Shown: positions 8,138 through 16,694, counted from the first letter of the stretch. The stretch is 64,000 bases of DNA from AC-51 sp963749895 (GCA_963749895.1 CAVVOG010000001.1:434001-498000); one strand, 5' to 3'. The notes: generated from the sequence alone by a model not told the origin. Program-made: numbers and translations.

Positions 8138-8620
8138 TCAGGCAAGAACAACCCCCGCGAGCCACACCGCGATCATCGCGACGCCGGCTCCCAGCTGGAT
8201 CCCGATCCCGATCCCGATCGCCACGAGCGCCTGCTTCGTCGACGACCACGCCGGGCTGAGGGATCGGTGGCGGATGAGCTCGGCCACGAACAGCGCGACC
8301 GGCCCTCCGATGAGCGCCCCGACGACCGGGATCACGAAGAACCCGATCACGACGCCCACCGCCGCGACCGCGAGGACCCACGGCGGCACCCCCGATCCGA
8401 GGCTCCGTCTCGCGGGGAGCGTGGTGGCGAGCGCGATCCCCGCGACGCCGAGCGCCGTGACGATCACGAACACCAGCCACCCGGCCGCTCCGGCGTCGCC
8501 GGCGAGCGCCCAGACGAACGCCGCGACCGCGATCACCGGGAGTCCCGGTAGGACCGGGATCACGACGCCCACGAGGCCGAGCAGCATCGCGAGCGCGACG
8601 AGGATCTCCAGGGCGGTCAT
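8138..8620 (-). CDS. DUF456 family membrane protein
   Basis: The 160-residue product is almost entirely hydrophobic, with about four segments. It matches the DUF456 pattern near its N-terminus (GLVGVVIPVLPGLP) and a second small-residue-rich membrane hairpin later on (two glycine-zipper-like stretches). The family has no established function. The start at 8620 places the motif at the usual distance from the N-terminus; the longer frame adds an Arg-rich leader. It may be co-transcribed with the downstream propeller gene, 31 bases away. It is divergent from the lipoprotein gene. Confidence 0.78.
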   Translation of the reverse strand: MTALEILVALAMLLGLVGVVIPVLPGLPVIAVAAFVWALAGDAGAAGWLVFVIVTALGVAGIALATTLPARRSLGSGVPPWVLAVAAVGVVIGFFVIPVVGALIGGPVALFVAELIRHRSLSPAWSSTKQALVAIGIGIGIQLGAGVAMIAVWLAGVVLA

Positions 8621-8691
8621 CGTGGTCCATCCTCGCGCACCGGGGCGCCATCCGGCCTTGGCGGCGTCGGCTGCCTCGTATCCTCCAGGGG

Positions 8692-9261
8692 ATGAAAGTC
8701 CCGCGGATCCCCGCGCTCCTCGTGGTCGGCCTGTTGCTCGTCGTACCTGCGTGCTCGTCCGACGGGGACGGTTCGGCATCGGCCGACGGGCCCCCCGCGA
8801 CGAAGCCCCCGTGGGGCCTCGACGAGACGCCCGTGCCCACGAGCCAGGAGGAGATCGACGAGGTCCTCGCCGCGATGCCCACCGACCTCGACGGACTCAC
8901 GGGTGCCGTGGGCGGCAACGAGATCGGGTACGGCGACGGGGGCATGGGCGAGGTCGCCGGCTCGATGGAGACGTTCCTGCGGATCATGACGATCGGCGGA
9001 GAGGAATACGGTCAGGGCGCCTCGTTCATCGGGGCGATCGTCCAGGGCGGTGGGATCGAGGTGGAGGGCCAGGAACTCGACCCAGATGCTCCGATCGTGT
9101 ACCTGGCAGGGCTCACGCCGGCCGGTGACATCACCTACGCCAGCATGATGTGGGCGGAGCCCGCGTCCCCCTTCGTGCTGCTGATCCAGGGGACGTCGCC
9201 CGAGCAGCGCGAGATGCTGATCGCCGCCTACGAGCAGGCGGCCGCGACGGCCCTGGGCTGA
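8692..9261 (+). CDS. Predicted lipoprotein of unknown function
   Basis: The 189-residue protein has a lipoprotein signal peptide ending in the lipobox VPAC, with Cys21 as the lipidated residue, followed by a Ser/Asp/Gly linker. The mature part is acidic and contains no family signature I recognise, apart from a glycine-rich central segment (GGNEIGYGDGGMG). It should be anchored on the outer face of the membrane. A strong hairpin follows 11 bases after the stop. It is divergent from the DUF456 gene, with 71 bases between the two starts. Confidence 0.75.
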   Translation: MKVPRIPALLVVGLLLVVPACSSDGDGSASADGPPATKPPWGLDETPVPTSQEEIDEVLAAMPTDLDGLTGAVGGNEIGYGDGGMGEVAGSMETFLRIMTIGGEEYGQGASFIGAIVQGGGIEVEGQELDPDAPIVYLAGLTPAGDITYASMMWAEPASPFVLLIQGTSPEQREMLIAAYEQAAATALG

Positions 9262-9272
9262 GTCCGGGAAGC

Positions 9273-9304
9273 CGAGCGGCCCGGCGCGGAGGCCGGGCCG
9301 CTCG
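9273..9304. terminator. Bidirectional hairpin terminator
   Basis: A perfect 13-bp stem (CGAGCGGCCCGGC with its complement) closes a 6-base loop between the convergent lipoprotein and HU genes. There is no T-run on either side, as is common for terminators in high-GC actinobacteria. Confidence 0.75.
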
Positions 9305-9323
9305 TACGTCCAGATCGGCTGCG

Positions 9324-9602
9324 CTACTTGCCCTTCGCCGCGTTCTTCAGCCCGGCGCCCGCCGAGACCTTCACGGCGTTCGTCGCTGGGATGTTGATCG
9401 TCTCGCCGGTGCGAGGGTTGCGGCCGGTGCGCGCACCACGCGCCACCCGCTCGACCGACAGGAAACCGGTGATCGTCACCTTGTCGCCCTTCGCGACGGC
9501 CCCTTCGATCGCGTCGATCGTGCCGTTCAGCACGGTGTCGACCGTCGACTTCGCGACGCCGGTGCTCGAGGCGACGGCCTCGATGAGCTCTCCCTTGTTC
9601 AC
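9324..9602 (-). CDS. HU family nucleoid-associated protein
   Basis: The 92-residue protein is a standard-length HU: N-terminal dimerisation helices (NKGELIEAVASSTG), the conserved core (DKVTITGFLSVERVARGAR) and the DNA-binding arm (GRNPRTGETINIPA) with its intercalating proline. It binds and bends DNA as a dimer and organises the nucleoid. It lacks the lysine-rich C-terminal extension of mycobacterial HupB. GTG at 9602 is preferred over GTG at 9608 because GGGGAGG would otherwise abut the start. It ends before a shared bidirectional terminator. Confidence 0.95.
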   Translation of the reverse strand: MNKGELIEAVASSTGVAKSTVDTVLNGTIDAIEGAVAKGDKVTITGFLSVERVARGARTGRNPRTGETINIPATNAVKVSAGAGLKNAAKGK

Positions 9603-9785
9603 GGACACCTCCCCGTGTCGTAGCTGGTGAACCTCTTCCGGCGGGCACCTTACACCGCCGGAACCCCGCGGGATCGCAAGCATCCACGGGTCCTTCACGC
9701 CGCTACGGGTTCAGGAGTCCCCGATGCGCGCCGAAGCAGAACCCGGAAAGCGGGGACGACGGGTCCCCCCACGGCCACACGACGG

Positions 9786-12700
9786 ATGGGGATGATCGGC
9801 GGCAGGATCGGACGACGCGGAGCGCGATGGCCGCTGTTCGCGGCCCTCGCCGTCGTGAGCGGGCTCGCCGTGTTCGGTGCCTCGACGATGGGGGCGAGCT
9901 CGCTCGAGGCGAAGATCTCCGAGGCGGAGCAGAAGGCGGCGCGGTTCGTCGCGGACGACGTCGTCGCGTCCCTCGCGGGCTTCGATCTCAGTCAGGCGCT
10001 CCCCAAGGACGACGCGGATCGGTTGAGCGGCCGTCTCGCGAAGGGCGTCCTCGAGACCGGGTCGGTGGCACGTCTGCGGGTCTTCGCCTCGAACGGCACC
10101 CTCCTGGCCTCCAGCGACGAAGGCGACCGAGTGGGAAGCACGTCCACGGGCGACATCGACCTGATCCGTGCCGCTGCCGCCGGCGCGCTGGCGTCGTTGC
10201 CGGCGAGCGACCAGGTGGTCAGCGCAGGGAAGGCACAATCCCTCCAACTCCTTCAGGTCTACGTCCCGTCCACACCCGACGGCCCCGCGAAGGCGGCGGT
10301 CGGCGTGGATCTCCGCTACCGGCCGATCGTCTCGGCCGCCGCGCAACCGTGGGAGACGATCCAACTGGCTGCCTCTATCGCGGCCGTCGGGTTCCTGCTC
10401 TTCGCACTGTTCGAGCTCGCGAGGGCGATCTCCGCGAAGAGCCTCGCCGCACGCTCCGGTTTCGCAGGTGCCGACAGCTCCAAGGCGGCGGTGAAGGCCG
10501 CGGCGAGGGAGGCGAAGATCCGGCGTGCCCTCGAGGAGCAGGTGGAGGCGGCGCGGGCCGAGGCGCGGGCTCGCGAACAGGAGAAGACGGAGGCCGTGGG
10601 GCGGCTCACCGCGAAGCTCGAGGAGGTGTCCCGCAGGCTGGAGGAGGCGAACGTCCGTGTCGACGGAGCCGATCGCCGCCGAGCGACCGCCGCCGACGAC
10701 CTCGAGGCTCGAGCCGAGCAGGCGGAGGCCCGCGCGGCCGAAGCCGAGGCGAGAGCGGGCGCCGCGGAGGCGCGCTCTCAAGATGCGGTGGCCACGATCG
10801 CGGGCCTCGAGGCGGCGCTCACCGATGCGCGGGCACACACACCCGACGACGCGCTCAGCCACGACGCGCTCAGCCACGACGCGCTCGCCGACGCCGAACG
10901 CCGACTCGCGGCGGCACATGACGTCGCCGAGCGGTTGCGCGCTGAGAGGGACACGGCCGCCGGAGAGCTCGAGCGGGTCCGTGCTGAGTTCCAGGGGGCA
11001 CGTGAGGGACTCGAGGCGGTCCGTGCGGAGCTCGACGGCGCGCGACGGGAGGAGGCGGCGGCGTCCGCTCGGATCGCGGAGCTCGAGGCGGGGATCGCCG
11101 CGGGGGCCGGATCGGATGAGCAGCGTCGCGCCGAGCTGGAGGAGCTGCGAGAGCGGGTGACCGAGGCCGAGCGCGAGCTCGCCGCCGAGCGCCAGCGGGC
11201 GGCCGCGACGGAGGATGCTCGTGCGGATCTCGAGGCGAAGCTGGCGACCGCGGCGGCTCGTGGCGACGAGCTCGCTCCCGAACTCGAGGCCGTGAGGGCT
11301 CGGGCCGAGGAGGCCGAGCGTCGCGCGAAGGAACTCGAGGATCTGGGCCGCGAACTCCGAGCGAAGCTCGAGGACGCCGTCCGGGTGGGGGTGTCCGCCG
11401 ACGAGGTGGTCGCGTCGGCACGGGAGGAGGCCGAAGGCCTCCGCTCGCAGCTCGAAGAGGCCCGTGTCGAGGCACAGGAGGGCCAGCGACTGCTCGAAGA
11501 GGCCCGTGTCGAGGCACAGCGCCTGGAACAGGCCGCGGCCGGTGATCGCGAGAGCGTGCACGCCGAGCTGGAGCAGGTCCGCGGCGAGCTCATGCGCGTG
11601 CAGGGGCAGCTCGAGTCCTCACAGGCCGACCTCGAGGCCGCGAAGGGCGAGCTGGCGACCCGCGACGGAGAGGTGACGGCTGCCCAAGGTGATCTGGCGT
11701 CGGCCCGTGACGAGCTGACCGCCACGCGTGACGAGCTGGCGTCGACGCATGCGGCTCTCGAGGAGGCCCGCGCCGAGGCGCAGCGCCTGGAGCAGGCCGC
11801 GGCCGGCGATCGCGAGAGCGGGCACGCCGAGCTGCAGCAGGTCCGCGCAGATCTGCTCGCCGTGCAGGGGCAGCTCGAGTCCTCTCGGGCCGACCTCGAG
11901 GCCACGAAGGCCGAGCTGGCGACCGCACACGACGAGCGTTCCACCCTCACGGAGCGGCTCGCCGCGACCGAGACGGACCTCTCGAGCCAGGCGGCGGACG
12001 TCCGTGCCGAGCTCGAGACCGAGCGCGAACGCTCACGGCGGGCAGAGGCGCTCGCGACCGAGGCCGCTGCCCGGGCGGAGCATCTCGAAGGGGAAGCGGC
12101 GGCACTCGGACGGACGCTGGAGGAGGAGCGGGTCCTGCGAGCCGATGCGGAACGCTCGATGGCTGAGGCGCGCGCCAGGGTGGAGTCGGCCGAGCAACGA
12201 GCCAGCGAGGCTTCGGGCCGCGTGGAGATGCTCGAACGCTCCGTGCATGACCTGACGGAAGAGGCCGACGGGATGCGGTCGACCCTCGACACCGCGCGGG
12301 AAGAGCTCGCCCGGTCGGGCTCCGCCGCCGAGATGGCCGAGGCGAAGGTCGTCGAGCTGACGACGGCGCTCCAGGCGCGTGACGCGCTCGTCGGTGAGCG
12401 AGACGCGCGGATCGTCGAACTCGAGGCACGGGTGGCACGAGCGCAGGAGGAGATCGAGGCGAACGAACGCGCTCGCTCCGAGCCGTCTCCACAGGCCCAG
12501 CCCGATGACGACCGGGTCGCCGAGCTGGAGCGTGAGCTGGCCGAGATGAACGACGAGCTCGGGCAGTCTCAGCAACGTCTCCGCCGCGCCTACGCCGACG
12601 CGGAGAGCGCCCGGGCCCAGCTCGAGGCAGCGAACCCGCGGATGGGCCTCACGGGCGACGCAGCGGCAGCCGAGGAGGTTCAGCGGCTGCGGGTCGAACT

Positions 12701-12917
12701 GGGCCACGCGATGGAGCGGGCATCGGCGGCGGAGAACCGGGCGTCCCAGTTGCAGGCGGACCTGGCAGAGGCGAGAGCGAACGTCGACGCGGCGCCGCGG
12801 AACGGGTCCGACGACGACCTGGACGGCCGCGAGGACGAGGACCGTAGCCTGCGCTTCCGCCTCGCGCGCAACGCGGCGCGGAAGAAGGGCCTCGGCGAAG
12901 AGGAGATGTGGTCCTGA
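9786..12917 (+). CDS. Membrane-anchored CACHE-like sensor with giant coiled coil
   Basis: The 1043-residue protein has a short basic N-terminus, TM1 at about residues 15-36, a 150-residue extracytoplasmic region, TM2 at about 190-214 and then roughly 800 residues of Ala/Glu/Arg-rich heptad sequence forming a cytoplasmic coiled coil. The outer region contains VARLRVFASNGTLLASS (about residue 93), resembling the sheet of CACHE/PAS-like sensors. The C-terminus ends with LRFRLARNAARKK. Topology and motif are repeated in the gene at 13703, so the two are paralogues. The coil carries a 56-residue duplication and a DALSH repeat. ATG 9792 is an alternative start. Possible role: envelope-linked scaffold, by analogy with polar coiled-coil proteins; no catalytic domain. 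Confidence 0.75.
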   Translation: MGMIGGRIGRRGARWPLFAALAVVSGLAVFGASTMGASSLEAKISEAEQKAARFVADDVVASLAGFDLSQALPKDDADRLSGRLAKGVLETGSVARLRVFASNGTLLASSDEGDRVGSTSTGDIDLIRAAAAGALASLPASDQVVSAGKAQSLQLLQVYVPSTPDGPAKAAVGVDLRYRPIVSAAAQPWETIQLAASIAAVGFLLFALFELARAISAKSLAARSGFAGADSSKAAVKAAAREAKIRRALEEQVEAARAEARAREQEKTEAVGRLTAKLEEVSRRLEEANVRVDGADRRRATAADDLEARAEQAEARAAEAEARAGAAEARSQDAVATIAGLEAALTDARAHTPDDALSHDALSHDALADAERRLAAAHDVAERLRAERDTAAGELERVRAEFQGAREGLEAVRAELDGARREEAAASARIAELEAGIAAGAGSDEQRRAELEELRERVTEAERELAAERQRAAATEDARADLEAKLATAAARGDELAPELEAVRARAEEAERRAKELEDLGRELRAKLEDAVRVGVSADEVVASAREEAEGLRSQLEEARVEAQEGQRLLEEARVEAQRLEQAAAGDRESVHAELEQVRGELMRVQGQLESSQADLEAAKGELATRDGEVTAAQGDLASARDELTATRDELASTHAALEEARAEAQRLEQAAAGDRESGHAELQQVRADLLAVQGQLESSRADLEATKAELATAHDERSTLTERLAATETDLSSQAADVRAELETERERSRRAEALATEAAARAEHLEGEAAALGRTLEEERVLRADAERSMAEARARVESAEQRASEASGRVEMLERSVHDLTEEADGMRSTLDTAREELARSGSAAEMAEAKVVELTTALQARDALVGERDARIVELEARVARAQEEIEANERARSEPSPQAQPDDDRVAELERELAEMNDELGQSQQRLRRAYADAESARAQLEAANPRMGLTGDAAAAEEVQRLRVELGHAMERASAAENRASQLQADLAEARANVDAAPRNGSDDDLDGREDEDRSLRFRLARNAARKKGLGEEEMWS
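10848..10886 (+). repeat. 15-base tandem repeat in coding sequence
   Basis: Two full copies of GACGCGCTCAGCCAC and a partial third encode DALSH-DALSH-DAL within the coiled coil. The unit keeps the reading frame. It looks like a recent slippage expansion. Confidence 0.85.
11493..11660 (+). repeat. Coiled-coil duplication, copy 1 (56 codons)
   Basis: This 168-base unit begins with codons for LEEARVEAQRLEQ and ends with GELAT. It recurs at 11757-11924 with close nucleotide identity, including the shared stretch GCAGGGGCAGCTCGAGTCCT. The copies start 264 bases (88 codons) apart. Confidence 0.85.
11757..11924 (+). repeat. Coiled-coil duplication, copy 2 (56 codons)
   Basis: Second copy of the unit at 11493-11660, same length of 168 bases, beginning LEEARAEAQRLEQ and ending AELAT. 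Most differences are third-position or conservative changes, so the duplication is fairly recent but under coding constraint. Confidence 0.85.
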
Positions 12918-12943
12918 GCCGTCGCCTCGGGCATGATGTGGCG

Positions 12944-13597
12944 ATGCGTCGCCTGCTCATCGTGTCCGGCCTCGCGATCGTGGTCCTCGCGGCCGCGGCC
13001 GGGACGGCAGCCTCGGCCGGTGGATACCGATCCTCCGTCAGCCGGCTCCCGGAGGGGGTGCGCGAGATGATGCGCGGCTCCTCCTGGCGACCGGGGTGCC
13101 CGGTCGGGCTGAACGACCTGCGGCTGGTCCGCGTCACGTACGTGGGGTTCGACGGGGAACCGCACCCGGGCAAGCTGGTCGTGCATCGGTGGTTCGCCGA
13201 CGAGATGGTGTCGGTGTTCCGCAAGCTGTTCCGGGAGGGCTTCCCGATCCGGCGGATGCGGCTCGTGGACCGCTACGGCGCGAACGATATGGACTCGATG
13301 AAGGCGGACAACACGTCCGCGTTCAACTGTCGCTATCGCGGCGGGGTGTGCTGCACGTGGTCGATGCACGCGTACGGGAAGGCCATCGACATCAACCCGG
13401 TCGAGAATCCCTACGTGGGGTCCTGGGGGGTGTCGCCGCCGAACGGGGCGTCGTACGTGGATCGCAGCGACCGACGCCCGGGCATGATCTTCCTGAAGGA
13501 CAGGGTGTGGTGGGCGTTCCGGTCGATCGGCTGGGAGTGGGGGGGGACATGGTCCGCTTCGAAGGACTACCAGCACTTCTCGGTGAACGGCCGATGA
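12944..13597 (+). CDS. Exported M15-family D,D/L,D-carboxypeptidase-like protein
   Basis: The 217-residue protein has a signal peptide or anchor (MRRLLIVSGLAIVVLAAAAG) and an M15-type metallopeptidase domain. Zinc ligands are visible in SMHAYGKAIDIN (His and Asp of the SxHxxGxAxD motif) and in YQHFSV (last histidine). Such enzymes trim peptidoglycan stem peptides; those with C-terminal motifs of this kind are often annotated as D-Ala-D-Ala carboxypeptidases. Four cysteines (CPVG, FNC, VCC) could form exported disulfides. ATG 12944 is chosen because it starts the signal peptide. The gene lies between two paralogous membrane coiled-coil genes, 26 bases after the first, suggesting a shared envelope job. 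Confidence 0.82.
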   Translation: MRRLLIVSGLAIVVLAAAAGTAASAGGYRSSVSRLPEGVREMMRGSSWRPGCPVGLNDLRLVRVTYVGFDGEPHPGKLVVHRWFADEMVSVFRKLFREGFPIRRMRLVDRYGANDMDSMKADNTSAFNCRYRGGVCCTWSMHAYGKAIDINPVENPYVGSWGVSPPNGASYVDRSDRRPGMIFLKDRVWWAFRSIGWEWGGTWSASKDYQHFSVNGR

Positions 13598-13702
13598 GCG
13601 CACACTTCGACGGTTCAGGACCGGCCCGAACGTGTCGAAGACACTTCCGTGACATCCACCGTCGGTCGGCCCTGACCGGGGATCGACCGTCGAACTGAGC
13701 GT

Positions 13703-14800
13703 ATGAAGACGACGAGGACATCCCCACGAGGACGCCGGGCCCTGATGATCTGGGTCTGGGCGACCGTGCTCCTGTTCGGGGTGTTCGCCGCCGTCCGCGT
13801 GGGGGCGAGCCGCAACCTCGACGAACAGATCGCGGAGGCCCAGCGTCGATCGGTCGGGCACGCCGCGGCGATCGGGCGGGGCGTGGAATCACGCGAGGGA
13901 ACGATCTATCCGGCGTTCAACCAACGTGAGCTCGCGACGCTGGTCCAGGCAGAGATCTTCGACGACCCGACCGTGGCTCGTGTTCGTCTCTATGGAGTCG
14001 ACGGGGTGCTCCTGTTCGCGACCGACCGAGACGTTCGCCGCGGGAGCATCCAGGCGCCCAGCGAGGATCCTGGGGTCACGGCAGCCGCTTCCGGCTCTTC
14101 CTATCGTTCGATCGTTCGCACGGACTTCACCCGGTCCACGGTGGGGGCCGAGGGCGCGGACACCGAGCTGCTGCAGTCGTTCGAGCCGCTGAAGGACCCC
14201 GACCGGATCGAGCCGATCGGGGTCGTGGAGGTGGACTTCTTCATGGACGCCCTCGGCGCAGCCGCCGTGGGCGAGGCCGACGGTGTGCTCACGCTGATCG
14301 CGCTCGCTGCCCTCGCCAGCCTGGCGGTCGCCGTCGTGCTGTTCCGGCGTCGCGTGGGGAGCTCCGGTGCGGCTCCCGAGGACGCCGAGGTCGAGCCGCC
14401 ACAGCTGGGCTTGGTCGAAGAGGCTGCGGAGGTGGACGCGAGCCCCGCTCCGCCGGTGGTCGAGGAGGACGAAGGCCACGTCGTCGAGCCGGCGGCGGCC
14501 GACGAGGACCACGAGCTCGCCCTCGAGCCCCTCGCTGAGGACGATCTCGATGCCGAGCTGGCCGCGATGACGTCGGGCTCTGCCGACGGTGCCCATCTCG
14601 GGCCGGATGCCGGGCTTGACGCGGGCGAACGAGTCGCAGAACTCGAGGAACGTGTCCGTGCGGCGGAGCAGGCGGCCGAGGCAGCCGAAGAGCAGCTCGC
14701 GCAAGCCGACCCTCAGAGCCCCGAGGCGTTGGAGCTACGCGCGCGACTGGCGAAGACCGCCGCACGCAAGAAGCTCTCCTCGTCCGACGACCCGGCCTAG
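13703..14800 (+). CDS. Membrane CACHE-like sensor with acidic tail, paralogue of the 9786 gene
   Basis: The 365-residue protein has TM1 at about residues 13-31, an extracytoplasmic sensor-like domain, TM2 at about 193-214 and an acidic Glu/Ala-rich cytoplasmic tail with a short coiled coil (about 310-345). Its outer domain aligns with that of the 9786 gene: VARVRLYGVDGVLLFAT at about residue 91 against VARLRVFASNGTLLASS at about 93. A later LLQSFEP segment also matches. It ends LRARLAKTAARKK, nearly the same as the LRFRLARNAARKK of the paralogue. No enzymatic domain is present. A 105-base gap after the peptidase gene may hold its own promoter. Function unknown. Confidence 0.75.
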   Translation: MKTTRTSPRGRRALMIWVWATVLLFGVFAAVRVGASRNLDEQIAEAQRRSVGHAAAIGRGVESREGTIYPAFNQRELATLVQAEIFDDPTVARVRLYGVDGVLLFATDRDVRRGSIQAPSEDPGVTAAASGSSYRSIVRTDFTRSTVGAEGADTELLQSFEPLKDPDRIEPIGVVEVDFFMDALGAAAVGEADGVLTLIALAALASLAVAVVLFRRRVGSSGAAPEDAEVEPPQLGLVEEAAEVDASPAPPVVEEDEGHVVEPAAADEDHELALEPLAEDDLDAELAAMTSGSADGAHLGPDAGLDAGERVAELEERVRAAEQAAEAAEEQLAQADPQSPEALELRARLAKTAARKKLSSSDDPA

Positions 14801-14804
14801 GGCG

Positions 14805-15380
14805 TCACCAACCGAGCGCGTCCACCCCGTAGGTATCCCGCAGACGGACGTCCACCTCGTCGGCCGAGAGCAGTCGGTGCGGCTCCATCCCGTAGCGTTG
14901 CGCAACCTCGAGGTGCGCCCAGCACAGCGGGATGAGCTCGTCTCGCGGGAACCACCCGACCACCGCCGGTCGCGACCCCGTCGGCCCCCAGACCCAGAAG
15001 CAGAACTGACACACGAGGGCGAGCCGCTGCGGGTAGCCGAACTCGCCTCGATACCCGAGGTCGTGCTCGATCACCCGACCCCAGAGGGCGACCCGCCCGA
15101 GGACCGCGGGCGTGCGCGTGCGTCGCAGGATCTCCGCCTCGTGCGTCCCGTAGAGGCCGCACGAGCACGTGAGGTGCGGGGCCGAGTGCATCCGCGCGTG
15201 CTTGCAGGCCGCGCGTGCAGGCTCCATCGGCTTCCAGGGCCGCGCTCGGCCGACGACCGGTCGCATCAGCAGATCGGTCCCATCCCGGCGCCCCGTCAGG
15301 GCCCACGCTCGCCACGCCAGGATCGGCTCGGTGGCGACGTCGGTCGCGAGGTCCGCGACGGTCCCCGGCCGCAGGCTCAC
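14805..15380 (-). CDS. Conserved actinobacterial protein of unknown function (CxCGLYG type)
   Basis: The 191-residue soluble protein contains HLTCSCGLYGTHEAE near residue 75, then LGRVALWGRVIEHDLGYRGE and FCFWVWG. I recognise the combination of a CxCGxYG segment followed by a WGRVxxHxxGYR segment as a recurring actinobacterial family without an assigned function. The cysteines could bind metal. GTG 15380 overlaps the stop of a 46-aa upstream gene (GTGA), so the two are translationally coupled. The same reading frame is open far upstream only because the sugar dehydrogenase upstream is frameshifted into it. Confidence 0.65.
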   Translation of the reverse strand: MSLRPGTVADLATDVATEPILAWRAWALTGRRDGTDLLMRPVVGRARPWKPMEPARAACKHARMHSAPHLTCSCGLYGTHEAEILRRTRTPAVLGRVALWGRVIEHDLGYRGEFGYPQRLALVCQFCFWVWGPTGSRPAVVGWFPRDELIPLCWAHLEVAQRYGMEPHRLLSADEVDVRLRDTYGVDALGW

Positions 15381-15517
15381 GGCGCCGCGGGCTCCGCCGG
15401 TGCCGGGTCCGGGACAGGGGTCGTCTCGGGCGCGGGGAGCGCATCGGGCAGCTCCTCGGGCAGCGGCAGCGAGGCGGGCTCGACCTCGATGATCCGTTTG
15501 GGACGGCCGATGTTCAC
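15377..15517 (-). CDS. 46-aa proline-rich microprotein
   Basis: The product begins MNIGRPKRIIEVEP and continues as a Pro/Glu/Ala-rich tail. The first 14 residues look like a defined peptide; the rest is probably disordered. It has a GGTGGAGG-type ribosome site just upstream of GTG 15517 and its TGA overlaps the GTG of the 191-aa gene, which strongly supports translation. I recall similar N-termini in small proteins of other actinobacteria but cannot name a family or function. Confidence 0.6.
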   Translation of the reverse strand: MNIGRPKRIIEVEPASLPLPEELPDALPAPETTPVPDPAPAEPAAP

Positions 15518-15592
15518 GGGCAACAACCTCCACCACCGCGCGCGCAGCGCGGGTGTCCAGGGTACCCCGGGGTCGTGGGAACGCGGAACCCC

Positions 15593-16694
15593 TCAGCCGC
15601 GGGCCAGCCGCCAGATCCCCGTAGGACCGCTCACGTAGAGCCTCCCTCCCGGGTCCCCGCTCCATCGAGTAGATCACGGTCGGCATCGTGAGCACGGTCC
15701 GGGCAGACCCTTCGAACCCGGTCCGTGCAGGGTTCATGTCGAGGGCGCGGACCTGCGACGTGTTCACGTCGCCGAACAGGAGATCGCCGCCGAGCCTCGG
15801 TCCGAGGTCGCAGCTCACGCAGAAGGCCGCGCCGGTGATCCCGATCGTGTCGGGGAAACGCGCCTTCGGGAACCGCCGTGGCGCCGGACCATCGGCGTTC
15901 GTGTCCGCCGCCGTCGGCGACGCCGAGCAGCGCCAACTCGGGCCCCACGCGAAGTTGCCGCCCTTCACGATCAGGTTGATCTCGTCGTTGCACGCCGGGC
16001 CGTTCTCGGTCTCCCACAAGCGTCCGGTCTTCGGGTCGAACGCCGTCCCGAACGAGTTGCGGATCCCGAAGGCCCAGATCTTCGTGCCGAACGGGTTCGT
16101 GGCCGGGGCGGTGCCGTCGGGTCGGATCCGCAGGATCTTGCCGCGAGGGTTGGCCAACCGCTGACTCGTCGCCGGGTTGGCGTTGTCGCCGGTGACGATC
16201 CACAGGTTGCCATCCGGGCCGAACTCGATGCGGCCGCCGTTGTGGTTCGTGGCGTCCGTGACCCGCCACTTCAGCAGGACGCGCCGGCCGACCGGCGTGA
16301 GCCCGTCCGCGCGGATGCGCCACAGCTGGTTCTGCAGGGCACCCCCGGCGCCGGTGCGCGTCACGTAGGCGTACACGAAGGGCTTGGCGGGCCACCGTGG
16401 GTGCAGCGCTACGCCGAGGCCGCCCCGCTCGCCGTCCGCGTTGACGTCCGGAACGTCGAGGAAGAGGCGGTCCCTGCCCGTGCGGGGCGTGAGGATCCGG
16501 ATCTCGCCGGAGTCCTTCTCGATGTACCAGATCCGACCGTCGGGATCGAACGTGAACCCGGTGGGCTTCTGCAGGTCGCCCTTCACGAGGACGGCCCGAA
16601 CCCCGGTGGCTCTCCCCGCGACGGGGTCGGCCTGGGCCGTGCCGGGAAGGGCGAGGATGAGCGCGGTCGCGAGGAACATGCGGACGATCCGCAT
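15593..16694 (-). pseudogene. PQQ-type sugar dehydrogenase, frameshifted near the C-terminus
   Basis: The N-terminal 340 or so residues are an intact exported beta-propeller of the soluble quinoprotein glucose/sorbosone dehydrogenase family: a signal peptide (MRIVRMFLATALILALPG), then KPTGFTFDPDGRIWYIEK, LGVALHP, NHNGGRIEFGPDGNLW, GKILRIRPDGT and NSFGTAFDP, the usual order. Such enzymes oxidise sugars outside the cell with PQQ. After YSMERGPG the frame is lost; the expected end (LYVSGPTGIWRLARG, stop at 15593) is in another frame. The 1102-base span is one base over a multiple of three, so a single inserted base in the G-run near 15641-15653 explains it. This is probably sequence error or very recent decay. 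A GGAGGT ribosome site precedes ATG 16694. Confidence 0.75.

Noticed and set aside
8197..8221. Tandem hexamer ATCCCG as a possible regulatory repeat
   Set aside because: It lies inside the DUF456 gene and encodes an alternating Ile/Gly stretch of a membrane helix, so codon-level low complexity explains it.
10848..11924. Regularly spaced repeats as a CRISPR-like array
   Set aside because: The repeats are in frame, encode coiled-coil heptads and lack the uniform repeat and spacer sizes of CRISPR.
14805..16694. A single 629-residue fusion of sugar dehydrogenase and the 191-aa protein
   Set aside because: The region between reads as frameshifted text, and the correct dehydrogenase C-terminus and a 46-aa microprotein are found in other frames.
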